NCBI RefSeq assembly: GCF_013334205.1
Contig: NZ_CP054424.1
Coordinates: 2,004,001-2,068,000, forward strand
Direction of reading: 5' to 3'
DNA from: Rhodoferax sp. BAB1
GTDB lineage: Bacteria; Pseudomonadota; Gammaproteobacteria; Burkholderiales; Burkholderiaceae_C
Length of the DNA: 64,000 nt
Shown: positions 7,844 through 17,290 of the stretch, piece by piece
Position numbering within the stretch: position 1 is the stretch's first letter
Layout: each line of letters begins with the position of its first letter
Position numbers and translations under genes: made by a program
The notes under the pieces: model-generated
Told to the model about the DNA's origin: nothing
The model's input: only the letters and a program-made list of their open reading frames with translations
Database searches by the model: none

Positions 7844-9096
7844 GGCTTGCCGTCGTTGGTGCCGGCTGGGCTGGGCTGGCCGCGGCCGTGCAGGCTGTGC
7901 AAGACAGCCATCAGGTCACCGTCTTCGAAGCGGCCCGCACCCCCGGCGGCCGCGCCCGCGGCCTGGACATCACGCTGCCCGATGGCCAGGCCGTGACGGT
8001 GGACAACGGCCAGCACATCCTGATCGGCGCCTACACCGAAACGCTGAAACTCATGCGCAGGGTGGGCGTGAACCCCGACACGGCCCTGCAGCGCCTGCCC
8101 CTGACCCTGCAGTTCCCGGACGGTGCCGGCCTGCGCCTGCCCGATCTGCCCGTGCCCCTGGATGTGCTGGCCGGGATCCTGCGCAACCGCGCCTGGCCGC
8201 TGCGCGAACGCCTGGGCCTGCTGCGTGCCGCCCTGGGCTGGAAGCTGGCGGGTTTTGAATGCGAGGACACGCTGAGTGTGGCCGCGCTCTGCTCAGAACT
8301 TGGGCCACGCGTGTTGACCGAGCTGATTGAACCCTTGTGTGTCTCGGCACTCAACACACCGGCAAACCAGGCCAGCGCCCGGGTCTTCCTGCGTGTGCTG
8401 CACGATGCCTTGTTCGCCGTGCCCGGCGGTTCGCAACTGCTGCTGCCGCGCGTCGATCTGTCGGCCCTGTTCCCGCAGGCAGCCGTCAGCTGGCTGCAGG
8501 CGCACGGCGCCACGGTGCGCACAGGCGCACGCATCACGACCTTGCCGCAGGGCGCCGCCCACTGGCAACTCGACGGCCAGACTTTTGATGCCGTGCTGCT
8601 GGCCTGCTCCCCGGCCGAGGCGGCGCGGCTGGCCGCACCGCTGAATGCCGCCTGGGCCAGCACGGCCGAAGCCCTGCACTTCGAGGCCATCACCACGGTC
8701 TATGCCTGGGCCCCCCAAGCCCGCCTCGCCGCGCCCATGCTGGCCCTGCGCCACGACACGCAGCAACCCGCGCAGTTCGTCTTCGACCGCGGCCAACTCG
8801 GCGGCCCGGCGGGCCTGCTGGCTTTTGTGGTCAGCGCCAGCCGGGGTGAACGCGAAACGCTGCAGGCCCAGGTGCTGTCCCAGTCGCAGGCACAACTGGG
8901 TCTGCAACTGCAAGCGCTGCAGACCGTGGTGGAAAAACGAGCCACCTTCGCTTGCACACCGGGCCTGCAACGACCGCCTCAAGGCATCGCCCCCGGCCTG
9001 CTGGCCTGCGGCGACTACGTGGCTGGCCCCTACCCCGCCACACTCGAAGGCGCGGTGCGCAGCGGCCTGGCCGCGGCCCTGGCGCTCGCAAGGTGA
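7840..9096 (+). CDS. hpnE: Hydroxysqualene dehydroxylase HpnE (FAD-dependent amine-oxidase fold)
   Basis: The 418-aa flavoprotein starts with GTG at 7840. The Rossmann motif AVVGAGWAGLAAA (residues 4-16) binds FAD, and TPGGRARG follows as the second dinucleotide-binding signature. A GD motif near the C-terminus (LLACGDYVAGPYPATLEGAV) completes the fold. HpnE reduces hydroxysqualene to squalene and is the last step of the three-gene pathway. Squalene-hopene cyclase is not in the window. Confidence 0.94.
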   Translation: MRLAVVGAGWAGLAAAVQAVQDSHQVTVFEAARTPGGRARGLDITLPDGQAVTVDNGQHILIGAYTETLKLMRRVGVNPDTALQRLPLTLQFPDGAGLRLPDLPVPLDVLAGILRNRAWPLRERLGLLRAALGWKLAGFECEDTLSVAALCSELGPRVLTELIEPLCVSALNTPANQASARVFLRVLHDALFAVPGGSQLLLPRVDLSALFPQAAVSWLQAHGATVRTGARITTLPQGAAHWQLDGQTFDAVLLACSPAEAARLAAPLNAAWASTAEALHFEAITTVYAWAPQARLAAPMLALRHDTQQPAQFVFDRGQLGGPAGLLAFVVSASRGERETLQAQVLSQSQAQLGLQLQALQTVVEKRATFACTPGLQRPPQGIAPGLLACGDYVAGPYPATLEGAVRSGLAAALALAR

Positions 9097-9142
9097 TACA
9101 AACACCAGTCACATCACTCATGAACCCGGGGAGCCGCTCACG

Positions 9143-11569
9143 ATGAAACGTCTGTTCAAAGTCCTGTTCGTCCTGATGATCGTGTTGCTCACCGTGCTGG
9201 CCATCGCCGTCGCCGCCGGTGTCTGGCATGCCCGCAGCAAGCTGCCTCAACGCAGCGGCACCATCGAACTGAGCCAGCTCAAGGCCCCGGTGCAGGTGAG
9301 CTGGGACGAACGTGGCGTGCCGCACCTGCAGGCACAGAACGAGATTGACCTCTACCGTGCCCTCGGTTTCCTGCACGCCCAGGACCGGCTGTTCCAGATG
9401 GAAATGGTGCGCCGCCTGGCACGCGGCGAACTGGCCGAGATCCTGGGGCCCAAGCTGCTCGACACCGATCGCCTGTTCCGTACCCTGGAGCTCCGTGCCC
9501 ACGCCGAGCAAAGGATCAAGAGCATCGACCGCAACAGCCCCGCCTGGCAAGGCCTGCTGGCCTACCTGGACGGCATCAACGAGTTCCAGGACACGCGCCC
9601 CCTGCCGGTCGAGTTCGACCTGCTACGCATCCAGCCCCAGCACTACACACCGGCCGACACGCTGGCCGTGGCCGGTTACCTGGCCTACAGCTTTGCCGCC
9701 GCACTGCGCACCGAACCTGTGCTGACCTATGTGCGGGACCAGCTGGGCCCGGAACACCTGCAGATCTTCGATCTCGAATGGCAGCCGCTGGGTGTGGTCG
9801 GCCCCATGGCGCAGCGACGGCCCCGGCCCGGCCTGGCCCAGGCCGACTGGCAAGCCCTGGCGCGGATGTCCGAAGTCAGCCAGCAGGCCCTGGAACTGGC
9901 CGGAGTCCCGCTCTTCGAAGGCAGCAATGCCTGGGCCCTTTCCGGGCGGCGCACCGCCAGCGGCAAGCCACTGCTGGCCGGTGACCCGCATATCGCCTAC
10001 TCCTTGCCCGCAGTCTGGTACGAGGCCCACCTGAGCGCACCCGGTTTCGAGCTCTACGGCCATCACCAGGCCCTGAACCCTTTTGCGCTGCTGGGCCACA
10101 ACCAGGCTTTCGGCTGGAGCCTGACCATGTTCCAGAACGACGACATGGACCTGGTGGCCCTGAAGGTGAATCCGGACAACCCCAGGCAGGTCTGGCACCA
10201 GGGGCAGTGGGTCGCGCTGCAAAACCGCACCGAAACCATCCTAGTGAAAGGGGCGGATCCGGTCAGCATCACGCTGACGCGCTCACCGCACGGCCCCCTC
10301 ATCAACCGAGCCTTTCCCGACAGCCTGGGCCAGGACCCGATCGCCATGTGGTGGACCTTTCTGGAAACCGAGAACCCCATCCTCGACGCCTTCTATGAAC
10401 TCAACCGCGCCGACACCCTGCCCAAGGCGCGTGTGGCGGCCAGCAAGATCCACGCACCGGGCCTGAATGTGGTGTGGGCCAGTGCAGCCGGTGACATCGG
10501 CTGGTGGGCCGCCGCCAGGCTGGTACAGCGCCCGCTCAGCGTGAACCCGAGTTTCATCCTCGATGGCGGCAGCGAGCAGGCGAACAAGCCAGGTTTTTAC
10601 CGCTTCGCCGACAACCCGCAGGAAGAAAACCCGGCACGCGGTTACATCGTCTCGGCCAACCACCAGCCCGTGCCGCGCAGCGGCGTGCCTGTGCCGGGGT
10701 ACTACAACCTGCCCGAGCGCGCACGGCGCCTGGACCAGCTGCTGCGTACCCCCGGCACCGTGTGGAACCTGCAGAACAGCCAGGCCCTGCAGCTCGATGA
10801 ACAGACCGACTATGCAGCGCGTGTGCTGCGCCCGCTGCTGCCGCTGCTGCGCGAGATGTCCACCGACTCCATCGAGCGCGCGCTGATCGACCAGGTGGCC
10901 GAATGGGATGGCCGCCACAACAGCGCCAGCATCGCCCCCACGGTTTTCAACCAGTTCATCTACGAGCTGCTCAAGGCGAGCATGGCCGATGAACTGGGCG
11001 AGCAGCAGTTCAACAACCTCTTGCGCACGCGTGCCATCGACCACGCCCTGCCGCGCCTGGTGGCCGACCCGCGCTCACCCTGGTGGGACAACCGCCGCAC
11101 CGAGCCCAGGGAAAACCGCAACGACATCGTGAAGCTGGCCTGGCGTGCCAGCCTTGACCACCTGAAGGAGGTGCGCGGCATCTCCCTGCCCGGCTGGACC
11201 TGGGGCTACAACCACACCCTGACCCACGGCCATCCGCTGGGGCGCATCAAGCCGCTGGACCAGCTCTTCAACGTCGGTCCGCTGGAGGCCCCGGGCGGGC
11301 GCGAAATCCCCAACAACCTGGCGCAGTCCCTGGGACCGGCCCCCTGGAGCGTGAACTACGGCCCCTCGACCCGGCGCCTGATCGACTTCGCCGATGCCGG
11401 CAAGGCCCTGGGCATCAACCCCGTGGGCCAGAGCGGCGTGCTGCTCGACCCCCACTACGCCGACCAGGCACAGGACTTCATCGCCGGCCGCTACCAGCCC
11501 ATGCACCTGAACCCGGCCGACGTGAAAGCGGCCACCCGCAGCACGCTGCTGCTGCAGCCAGCGCCTTAG
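9143..11569 (+). CDS. Penicillin acylase family Ntn hydrolase, membrane-anchored or exported
   Basis: The 808-aa precursor starts at ATG 9143 after a GGGGAG Shine-Dalgarno (9128-9133). A single hydrophobic segment (about residues 6-28) would direct it to the periplasm or anchor it. A ~230-residue alpha chain is followed by the autocleavage site with candidate nucleophile Ser261 in GSNAW, then beta-chain motifs including LLAGDPHIAYSLPAVWYE. Family members cleave amides such as beta-lactam side chains, acyl-homoserine lactones or capped peptides. The substrate cannot be told from sequence. It follows hpnE by 46 bp on the same strand but has no obvious link to squalene synthesis. Confidence 0.9.
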   Translation: MKRLFKVLFVLMIVLLTVLAIAVAAGVWHARSKLPQRSGTIELSQLKAPVQVSWDERGVPHLQAQNEIDLYRALGFLHAQDRLFQMEMVRRLARGELAEILGPKLLDTDRLFRTLELRAHAEQRIKSIDRNSPAWQGLLAYLDGINEFQDTRPLPVEFDLLRIQPQHYTPADTLAVAGYLAYSFAAALRTEPVLTYVRDQLGPEHLQIFDLEWQPLGVVGPMAQRRPRPGLAQADWQALARMSEVSQQALELAGVPLFEGSNAWALSGRRTASGKPLLAGDPHIAYSLPAVWYEAHLSAPGFELYGHHQALNPFALLGHNQAFGWSLTMFQNDDMDLVALKVNPDNPRQVWHQGQWVALQNRTETILVKGADPVSITLTRSPHGPLINRAFPDSLGQDPIAMWWTFLETENPILDAFYELNRADTLPKARVAASKIHAPGLNVVWASAAGDIGWWAAARLVQRPLSVNPSFILDGGSEQANKPGFYRFADNPQEENPARGYIVSANHQPVPRSGVPVPGYYNLPERARRLDQLLRTPGTVWNLQNSQALQLDEQTDYAARVLRPLLPLLREMSTDSIERALIDQVAEWDGRHNSASIAPTVFNQFIYELLKASMADELGEQQFNNLLRTRAIDHALPRLVADPRSPWWDNRRTEPRENRNDIVKLAWRASLDHLKEVRGISLPGWTWGYNHTLTHGHPLGRIKPLDQLFNVGPLEAPGGREIPNNLAQSLGPAPWSVNYGPSTRRLIDFADAGKALGINPVGQSGVLLDPHYADQAQDFIAGRYQPMHLNPADVKAATRSTLLLQPAP

Positions 11570-12279
11570 CTACCCGCGCCCAGCAATGCGCAAAGGGCCT
11601 GCATGTCGCCCACGGTGGCGTGCGGTCTATGGCTGTCGTGCGCCCAGTCGTGGCCGGCCCGGTTGACCCAGACCGTTTGCAGGCCCGCATCCAGCGCGCC
11701 CACGACGTCCAGCGCCGCATCGTCGCCCACGTGCAGCACCTCCTGCGGCAACACACCAGCGGCCTGGGCCGCGGCATGGAAGAAACGCGCATCAGGCTTG
11801 CCCACGCCGAACTCCTGCGCGCTGAAGCCCGCATGGAAAAACTCGCCCAGTCCGATGCGCTGTACATCGGCATTGCCATTGGACAGGGCCACCACCGGGT
11901 AGCGCTGCGCCAGCCAGGCCAGCGCCGGGCGCGCATCTTCGTAGAGTTCCACGCGCATGCGCTCGGCGATGAAGACCTCGTAGGCCGGCTCCACCAGCAT
12001 GGTGTCCTCGTCATGGCGTTGCAGGGCACGGCGGATCAGCTCCTGGCGCAGGGTACGCAGGTCGTGCCCGATCTCGGGCCGGCTGGCCTGTACCTCGCGG
12101 CGCAGGGTCAGGCGCCGTTCGCCATCGGTCAGAAATTCAGCAGTGGCCGGCGCATGCGGGCGCAGCCAGTCCTGCAGGGCCAGTTCGGCGCGGGCGATCA
12201 CCGGCCAGATCGGCCACAGGGTGTCGTCGAGGTCGAGGGAAATGGCCTTGATCCGGGAAGCGTCGAGCGTGGCTTGCAT
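11566..12279 (-). CDS. HAD-superfamily hydrolase (phosphatase-like)
   Basis: This 237-aa protein has HAD motif [11 protein letters not shown] near residue 12, motif II in [11 protein letters not shown], motif III lysine in [11 protein letters not shown] and motif [17 protein letters not shown]. It is likely a cytosolic phosphatase of the YjjG/GPH-like group. An upstream ATG at 12390 is open but would overlap hemH; the ATG at 12279 gives a normal-length N-terminus. The gene ends in a 4-bp overlap with the convergent acylase gene. It starts 19 bp from hemH, divergently, so the promoters must overlap the coding regions. Confidence 0.85.
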   Translation of the reverse strand: MQATLDASRIKAISLDLDDTLWPIWPVIARAELALQDWLRPHAPATAEFLTDGERRLTLRREVQASRPEIGHDLRTLRQELIRRALQRHDEDTMLVEPAYEVFIAERMRVELYEDARPALAWLAQRYPVVALSNGNADVQRIGLGEFFHAGFSAQEFGVGKPDARFFHAAAQAAGVLPQEVLHVGDDAALDVVGALDAGLQTVWVNRAGHDWAHDSHRPHATVGDMQALCALLGAGS

Positions 12280-12298
12280 AGGTGGGCGAGAATACCGC

Positions 12299-13390
12299 AT
12301 GGCTTTCAAAAAAGAACCCGCACACACCCATGGCCAGGCGCCGACCACGGCCATCCTGCTGTGCAACCTGGGCACCCCCGACGCCCCCACACCCGCCGCA
12401 CTGCGCCGTTACCTGGCCGAGTTCCTGGGCGACCACCGCGTGGTGGAGATCCCCAGGCCGATCTGGTGGCTGATCCTGCACGGTTTCATCCTGCGCCTGC
12501 GCCCGGCCAAGTCGGCGGCCAAATACGCCACGATCTGGACACCCGAAGGCTCGCCGCTCAAGGTCTGGACCGAGAAGCAGGCGCAGCGCCTGCAGGACTG
12601 GCTGCAAGCTCAGGGCCACCACGTCACCGTGCGCTACGCCATGCGCTACGGCAACCCGTCCATGCCGGCACAACTCGATGCGCTCAAGGCCGAGGGCGCC
12701 ACACGCGTGCTGGTGCTGCCGGCCTACCCGCAGTACTCGGGCACGACCACGGCCAGCGTGTTCGACGCGGTCTACCACTGGGCCGACCGCGTGCGCACCA
12801 TCCCCGAGCTGCGCTTCATCAACCGCTACCACGACGACGCCGGCTACATCGGCGCACTGGCACAGCGCATCCGCGCCTACTGGCAGGAACACGGCCGCCC
12901 GGACCAACTGGTCATGAGCTTCCACGGCGTGCCCGAGCGCACCCTGCACCTGGGCGACCCCTACCACTGCGAGTGCCACAAGACCGCGCGCCTGCTGGCG
13001 CAGGAACTGGGGCTGAGCCAGTCGCAATACAAGCTCACCTTCCAGTCGCGCTTCGGCAAGGCCAAATGGCTGGAGCCCTATACCGAGCCCACGCTGATCC
13101 AGCTGGCGCAGGCCGGCGTCAAACGCGTGGACGTGGTCTGCCCCGGTTTCACCAGCGACTGCCTGGAAACGCTGGAGGAGATCGCGCAGGAAGCGCGCGA
13201 GGCTTTCCTGCACGCCGGCGGCCAGGCCTTCCACTACATCCCCTGCCTGAACGACAGTGCGGCGTGGATCGAGGCCATGGGCCAGCTCAGCGCACAGCAC
13301 CTGGCCGGCTGGCCGACCCGTCAGGCGCCGGATGCAACAGCGCTGGCGGCTTCGCGTGCCGCTGCCCTGGCCCTGGGAGCCCCGCGCTGA
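12299..13390 (+). CDS. hemH: Ferrochelatase
   Basis: The 363-aa enzyme inserts ferrous iron into protoporphyrin IX, the last step of heme b synthesis. Signatures are [14 protein letters not shown] at the N-terminus, the catalytic histidine at 209 in [11 protein letters not shown], and the C-terminal [17 protein letters not shown] with the conserved glutamate. The start was placed at 12299, giving [11 protein letters not shown]; longer reading upstream would run into the divergent HAD gene. No [2Fe-2S] cysteine extension is seen. Confidence 0.96.
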   Translation: MAFKKEPAHTHGQAPTTAILLCNLGTPDAPTPAALRRYLAEFLGDHRVVEIPRPIWWLILHGFILRLRPAKSAAKYATIWTPEGSPLKVWTEKQAQRLQDWLQAQGHHVTVRYAMRYGNPSMPAQLDALKAEGATRVLVLPAYPQYSGTTTASVFDAVYHWADRVRTIPELRFINRYHDDAGYIGALAQRIRAYWQEHGRPDQLVMSFHGVPERTLHLGDPYHCECHKTARLLAQELGLSQSQYKLTFQSRFGKAKWLEPYTEPTLIQLAQAGVKRVDVVCPGFTSDCLETLEEIAQEAREAFLHAGGQAFHYIPCLNDSAAWIEAMGQLSAQHLAGWPTRQAPDATALAASRAAALALGAPR

Positions 13391-13402
13391 ATCAGCGGCG
13401 CT

Positions 13403-14059
13403 TCAGGTCTTCTTGGGGTGGCGCAAGGAGGTGTAGGCCGGCCGTGCCAGGCACTGGGCCAGCCACTCGCTGACCAAGGGGTACTGCGCCATCACGTCGC
13501 GCGCCGCACGCACCCACAGCAGCACGCTGGCCACGCAGAGATCGGCCACGGTGAACCGGGCGGCAGCGATGTGTGCCTCACCACGCGCCTTCTGCTGCGT
13601 CAGGTGCTGCTCCAGCACGCGCAGCGGCACCTTGAGGCGCTGCTCGGCCGCTTCGGCGAGTTCGGGCTTGCGCTGGTCTTCCGGCATGGCGAGCCGGTGC
13701 ATCAGGACGGTAAGTGCGTCCTTCTCCACTTCGGTGACGGTCCAGAAGCTCCAGCGCAGGGCCTCGGCATCCTCGCGCGGCGTGGCGGGCACCAGGTTCA
13801 CGCCATCGGGCTGGCCGTGCTGGCGCGCGATGTAGAGCGCGCAGGCCATGCTCTCCCAGACCGTCACATCGCCCTCAGGCCGGTGGTCCACGACGACCGG
13901 GATATGGCCGTTCGGATTGAGCGCCAGGAAATCCGGCGTGCGCGTGGTGCCGGCCTTGTAGTCCGTCTGCACGTGTTCGAACGCCAGGCCCAGTTCGGTC
14001 GCCACCCAGAGCGGGCGCACCGCCCGCGATGCCTGGATGCCGTAGATCGTCAATGCCAT
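13403..14059 (-). CDS. Glutathione S-transferase family protein
   Basis: The 218-aa product has an N-terminal thioredoxin-like domain (MALTIYGIQASRAVRPLWVA, then NPNGHIPVVVD with the cis-proline of the glutathione site at about residues 48-57). An all-helical C-terminal domain containing RFTVADLCVAS, the conserved N-capping region, follows. It probably conjugates or reduces electrophilic substrates in the cytosol. It lies 63 bp downstream of the alpha/beta hydrolase gene on the same strand and may be the last gene of the uptake operon that begins near 21.1 kb. Confidence 0.88.
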   Translation of the reverse strand: MALTIYGIQASRAVRPLWVATELGLAFEHVQTDYKAGTTRTPDFLALNPNGHIPVVVDHRPEGDVTVWESMACALYIARQHGQPDGVNLVPATPREDAEALRWSFWTVTEVEKDALTVLMHRLAMPEDQRKPELAEAAEQRLKVPLRVLEQHLTQQKARGEAHIAAARFTVADLCVASVLLWVRAARDVMAQYPLVSEWLAQCLARPAYTSLRHPKKT

Positions 14060-14122
14060 GAAGTCTCCTCATTGAAACAACCGGCATTGTGCCCAAGCCC
14101 GTGGGCCCGGGAATTATGCATC

Positions 14123-14992
14123 TCAGTCACTGCGGCGTATGAAGTCCAACACGGCATCCAACTGCTCGGGCACATTGAGCGCCGGCGCATGGCCGCAGCC
14201 CGGCACCTCGATCACCTGCAAGCGGCCTGCGCGGCCCGGGCCCCGTGTACACATGTGCTCCACCGTCTCGGGCAGCACGAGATCCGATTCGGCCCCGCGC
14301 AGCAAGAGCATCGGGGTGTCGATCTGGTCGTAGTGTTCCCACAACAGGTAGTCATCCGGGTGGTGGACGAACTGCTGCACCATCGCCGGGTCGTAGTGCG
14401 GGGTCACGCGGCCGTCGGGCAGGCGGCGCGTCGAGGTCTCGGTCAGGCGCCGCCATTGCGCGTCGCTGAGCCAGCCAAAGGGCTTGTAGGCCTGGCGAAA
14501 AAACGCTTCCAGTTCGCACACCGTCTCGAAAGCCGGCGGGTTGCCGGCGTAAGCGCGGATGCGTGCGATGGCGGCATCGGCCAGCTGCGGCGCATTGTCG
14601 TTGAGCACCAGGCTGCGGATGCGGGTCTTGAGTTGCGGCTGCAAGAGCCCAGCGGCACACACCGTGCCGATGGCCCCGCCCATGGAGGTGCCCACCCAGT
14701 GCGCCGAGGCAATGCCCAGCTGATCGAACAGGTCGGCCGCCAGGCGCGCGTAGAAGGCCAGCTTGTATTCCTGCTGCGGTTGCGGGCTCCACTGGCTCAG
14801 GCCACGGCCCAGGGTGTCGGGGCAGATCACGCGATAACCCTGGGCGCTCAGGTGCCCGGCCAGCTCGTCCATGTCGCGCCCGGTGCGTGCCAGGCCATGC
14901 CAGGCGATCACGGTGCGCGCCTGCCCGGCACCCCATTCGGTGTAGTGGATCTCACGCCCGGCACAGCGGACGTAATGGGATGCCGGTGTCAT
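14123..14992 (-). CDS. Alpha/beta-fold hydrolase
   Basis: This 289-residue enzyme has the oxyanion region AWHGLARTGRD, the nucleophile elbow GTSMGG with Ser103, a likely acid Asp in RGAESDLVLP (about 241) and the catalytic His in GCGHAPALN (about 269). No signal peptide is seen, so it is cytosolic. It begins 28 bp after the second periplasmic binding-protein gene of the ABC operon, which hints that it may cleave an ester or amide imported by that transporter; this is inference only. Confidence 0.87.
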   Translation of the reverse strand: MTPASHYVRCAGREIHYTEWGAGQARTVIAWHGLARTGRDMDELAGHLSAQGYRVICPDTLGRGLSQWSPQPQQEYKLAFYARLAADLFDQLGIASAHWVGTSMGGAIGTVCAAGLLQPQLKTRIRSLVLNDNAPQLADAAIARIRAYAGNPPAFETVCELEAFFRQAYKPFGWLSDAQWRRLTETSTRRLPDGRVTPHYDPAMVQQFVHHPDDYLLWEHYDQIDTPMLLLRGAESDLVLPETVEHMCTRGPGRAGRLQVIEVPGCGHAPALNVPEQLDAVLDFIRRSD

Positions 14993-15020
14993 GCGAAATC
15001 TCCCCGTGTCTGGATGTCCG

Positions 15021-16172
15021 TCAGCGCAGCAGCTTGCCCGAGGCGCCGATCACAGTCACCTCGACATAACGCGAACCGACCCGGTTGGCAGGAGAAAAGC
15101 TCACCCGCGTGCCACCGAGGTCAAAGTTGTTGAGGGTCTCCAGCGCCTGGATCAACCGGGCCCGTGTCGGGTTCGGCCCGGCCCGGCGCAAGCCCTCCAC
15201 CAGCACCTTGGCACCCAGGAATTCCTCGAAGCTGGTGTAGTTGGGCGCCTGGCCCTGGCCGTACTTCTGCAAGAGCGTCTGGTATTCGCGCACGGCCGGT
15301 TTGTTGGCCATATAGGGATAGGGCACCACCTGCGAGATGCCCAGGCCGTGCACGGCCTGCACGCCGGCGAGCTTCACCAGTTCGGCCGGATCGACCACCG
15401 AGATGTTGAAGAGCTGGGCCCCACCGCCCGCTGCCCGGTACTGTTTGGCAAAGGCCGCCGTGGAACGGTTGACCGAGATCATGATGACCGCCTGCGCATC
15501 GGCCGTCGCGATGGAACGAACAGCCCCATGCACCTGGTCGGTATTGCGCTCATAGGGCGCGGCGGCCACCAGCTTCAAGCCGCGCCGGGCCGTCGCCTCC
15601 TCCACGCCGGCCAGACCGGCCTTGCCGAAGGCGTCGTCCTGGTACATCACGGCGATGCGCGTCATGCCCAGCGTGACGACCTGATTCACCATGTGCTCGG
15701 CCTCGTCGGCATAACCCGCACGCACGTGGAAGATGTAGGGATTGAAGGGCTTGCGCAGCGCCTCGCCCCCGGTATAGGGCGCCACCAGCGGTGCACCGCC
15801 GGTCTCCAGCACGCCATCACTCAGCAGCTTGGCGACATTGGCGGTCCCGGCGAAACCGAAGAGCGCGATGACCTCGGGCTTTTGCAGCGCCTCGCGCGTC
15901 AGGCGCACGGTCTCGTCCACCTTGTAGCCGTCATCCTGCACCACATGGCGGATCTTCGCGCCATGGATGCCGCCGTTGTCATTGACCCAGTCGAAATAGA
16001 TCTTGCCACCCAGCACCATCTGCTGGCCCGTGCTGGCCAACACCCCGCTCAGGGGCGCTATCTGCACCACCGTCAGCTCGGCAGCCTGCGCCGCTGACGC
16101 GGCCATCAGTGCGAAGCACAGGCAGGCCAGCCCGCGTCGCAGACGTGCGACTCCATAGAACATTCCCAACAT
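15021..16172 (-). CDS. Periplasmic binding protein of a branched-chain-amino-acid-type ABC transporter (second copy)
   Basis: A 383-residue type I binding protein with a signal peptide ending in ASAAQAAE (about residue 31). The mature start ELTVVQIAPLSGVLASTGQQM matches the LivJ/LivK family. It ends at the 3' side of the livGFHM genes, 14 bp after livM, so the operon encodes two distinct receptors (see 19926-21122). Family ligands range from leucine to amides, urea and aromatic acids; the ligand here is not predictable. Confidence 0.92.
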   Translation of the reverse strand: MLGMFYGVARLRRGLACLCFALMAASAAQAAELTVVQIAPLSGVLASTGQQMVLGGKIYFDWVNDNGGIHGAKIRHVVQDDGYKVDETVRLTREALQKPEVIALFGFAGTANVAKLLSDGVLETGGAPLVAPYTGGEALRKPFNPYIFHVRAGYADEAEHMVNQVVTLGMTRIAVMYQDDAFGKAGLAGVEEATARRGLKLVAAAPYERNTDQVHGAVRSIATADAQAVIMISVNRSTAAFAKQYRAAGGGAQLFNISVVDPAELVKLAGVQAVHGLGISQVVPYPYMANKPAVREYQTLLQKYGQGQAPNYTSFEEFLGAKVLVEGLRRAGPNPTRARLIQALETLNNFDLGGTRVSFSPANRVGSRYVEVTVIGASGKLLR

Positions 16173-16186
16173 GCTTGTCTCCTTTT

Positions 16187-17278
16187 TTATGCAGGCTCGG
16201 GGCCCGCTTTGGTTTTGCGCAGGCTGCGTGCCCGCAAACGTCCCACCACCCCGGTAGGGAAGTAGTAAACCGACAAGACAAAAAGCAGACCGAGCCAGAG
16301 CAACCAGCGGTCGGGTGAAAGCAGTGCGGCCAGCAACGGCAGGCCGGCGGCGGCCTCGCTGCCCAGACGCAGCAGATCCTGCAGATAACTCTGCGCCACC
16401 ACGAACAGCGCCGCCCCGATGGCCGAGCCGTAGATCGTGCCCATGCCGCCGATGACCACGATCAGCAGCACGTCCATCATGATTTCGAAGGAGAGTGAGG
16501 TGTCGGGCCCGTTGTAGCGCAACCAGAGCGCCAGCATGGCGCCGGCTAGGCAGGCGAACAGGGCCGAGAACACGCTGGACAGCGTGCGATAGACCACCAC
16601 GCGGTAGCCCAGGGCCTCGGCCCGGAACTCGTTCTCGCGGATGGCCTGCAGCACGCGGCCAAAGGGCGAATTGACGATGCGCAGCAAGGCCAGCAACAAC
16701 ACCAGGGCCACCACGAAGAGCAGGTAGTAGTTGATCAAACGGCCGTCGATCATGGTGCCCAGCACCGGTTCCTCGAACAGCTCGAAGCTGGGTGAGAGCA
16801 GTGCCGGCAGCTTGAAGCTCAGGCCGTCCTCGCCGCCGGTGAACTCCGAGAGCTGCGAGGCCAGGGTCTGGAAGGCCGAGGCCACGGCCAGCGTGATCAT
16901 GGCGAAGAAGATGGCCCGCACCCGCAGCGAAAACAGGCCGATGGCCAGCGCCAGCAGCAGCGACAGCGCCAGGGCGGCCGCCAGCCCCACGGCCAGTGCC
17001 GTCCAGGTCGGCCCCAGGTGCGTGGTGGCGATGGCGATGCCGTAGGCGCCGATGCCGAAGAACATGGTGTGCGCGAAACTGACGATGCCGGTGTAGCCCA
17101 GTAGCAGGTCGAAGCTGGCCACCAGCACCAGGAAGATCAGGATCTTGGCCGCCACGTTGAGCGCCTTGACGCCAGGCACGATGAAGGGCGCGACAGCGAG
17201 TGCGAGCAGGAGCAGGACCAGCACGACTGCCAGAATCCGGCTGCGAGGGAGATCGTTGGAGATGAGACGGGCAAACAT
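16187..17278 (-). CDS. livM: Branched-chain-type ABC transporter permease (LivM family)
   Basis: The 363-aa inner-membrane protein has about ten hydrophobic segments and the LivM signature region around GYTGIVSFAHTMFFGIGAY and GGMGTIYGSAIGAALF, the latter near the EAA loop contacting the ATPases. It pairs with the LivH permease encoded 12 bp upstream. The basic C-terminal tail (RLRARSLRKTK) is cytoplasmic. The symbol reflects family, not a proven leucine substrate. Confidence 0.92.
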   Translation of the reverse strand: MFARLISNDLPRSRILAVVLVLLLLALAVAPFIVPGVKALNVAAKILIFLVLVASFDLLLGYTGIVSFAHTMFFGIGAYGIAIATTHLGPTWTALAVGLAAALALSLLLALAIGLFSLRVRAIFFAMITLAVASAFQTLASQLSEFTGGEDGLSFKLPALLSPSFELFEEPVLGTMIDGRLINYYLLFVVALVLLLALLRIVNSPFGRVLQAIRENEFRAEALGYRVVVYRTLSSVFSALFACLAGAMLALWLRYNGPDTSLSFEIMMDVLLIVVIGGMGTIYGSAIGAALFVVAQSYLQDLLRLGSEAAAGLPLLAALLSPDRWLLWLGLLFVLSVYYFPTGVVGRLRARSLRKTKAGPEPA

Positions 17279-17290
17279 GCTTCGCTCCGC

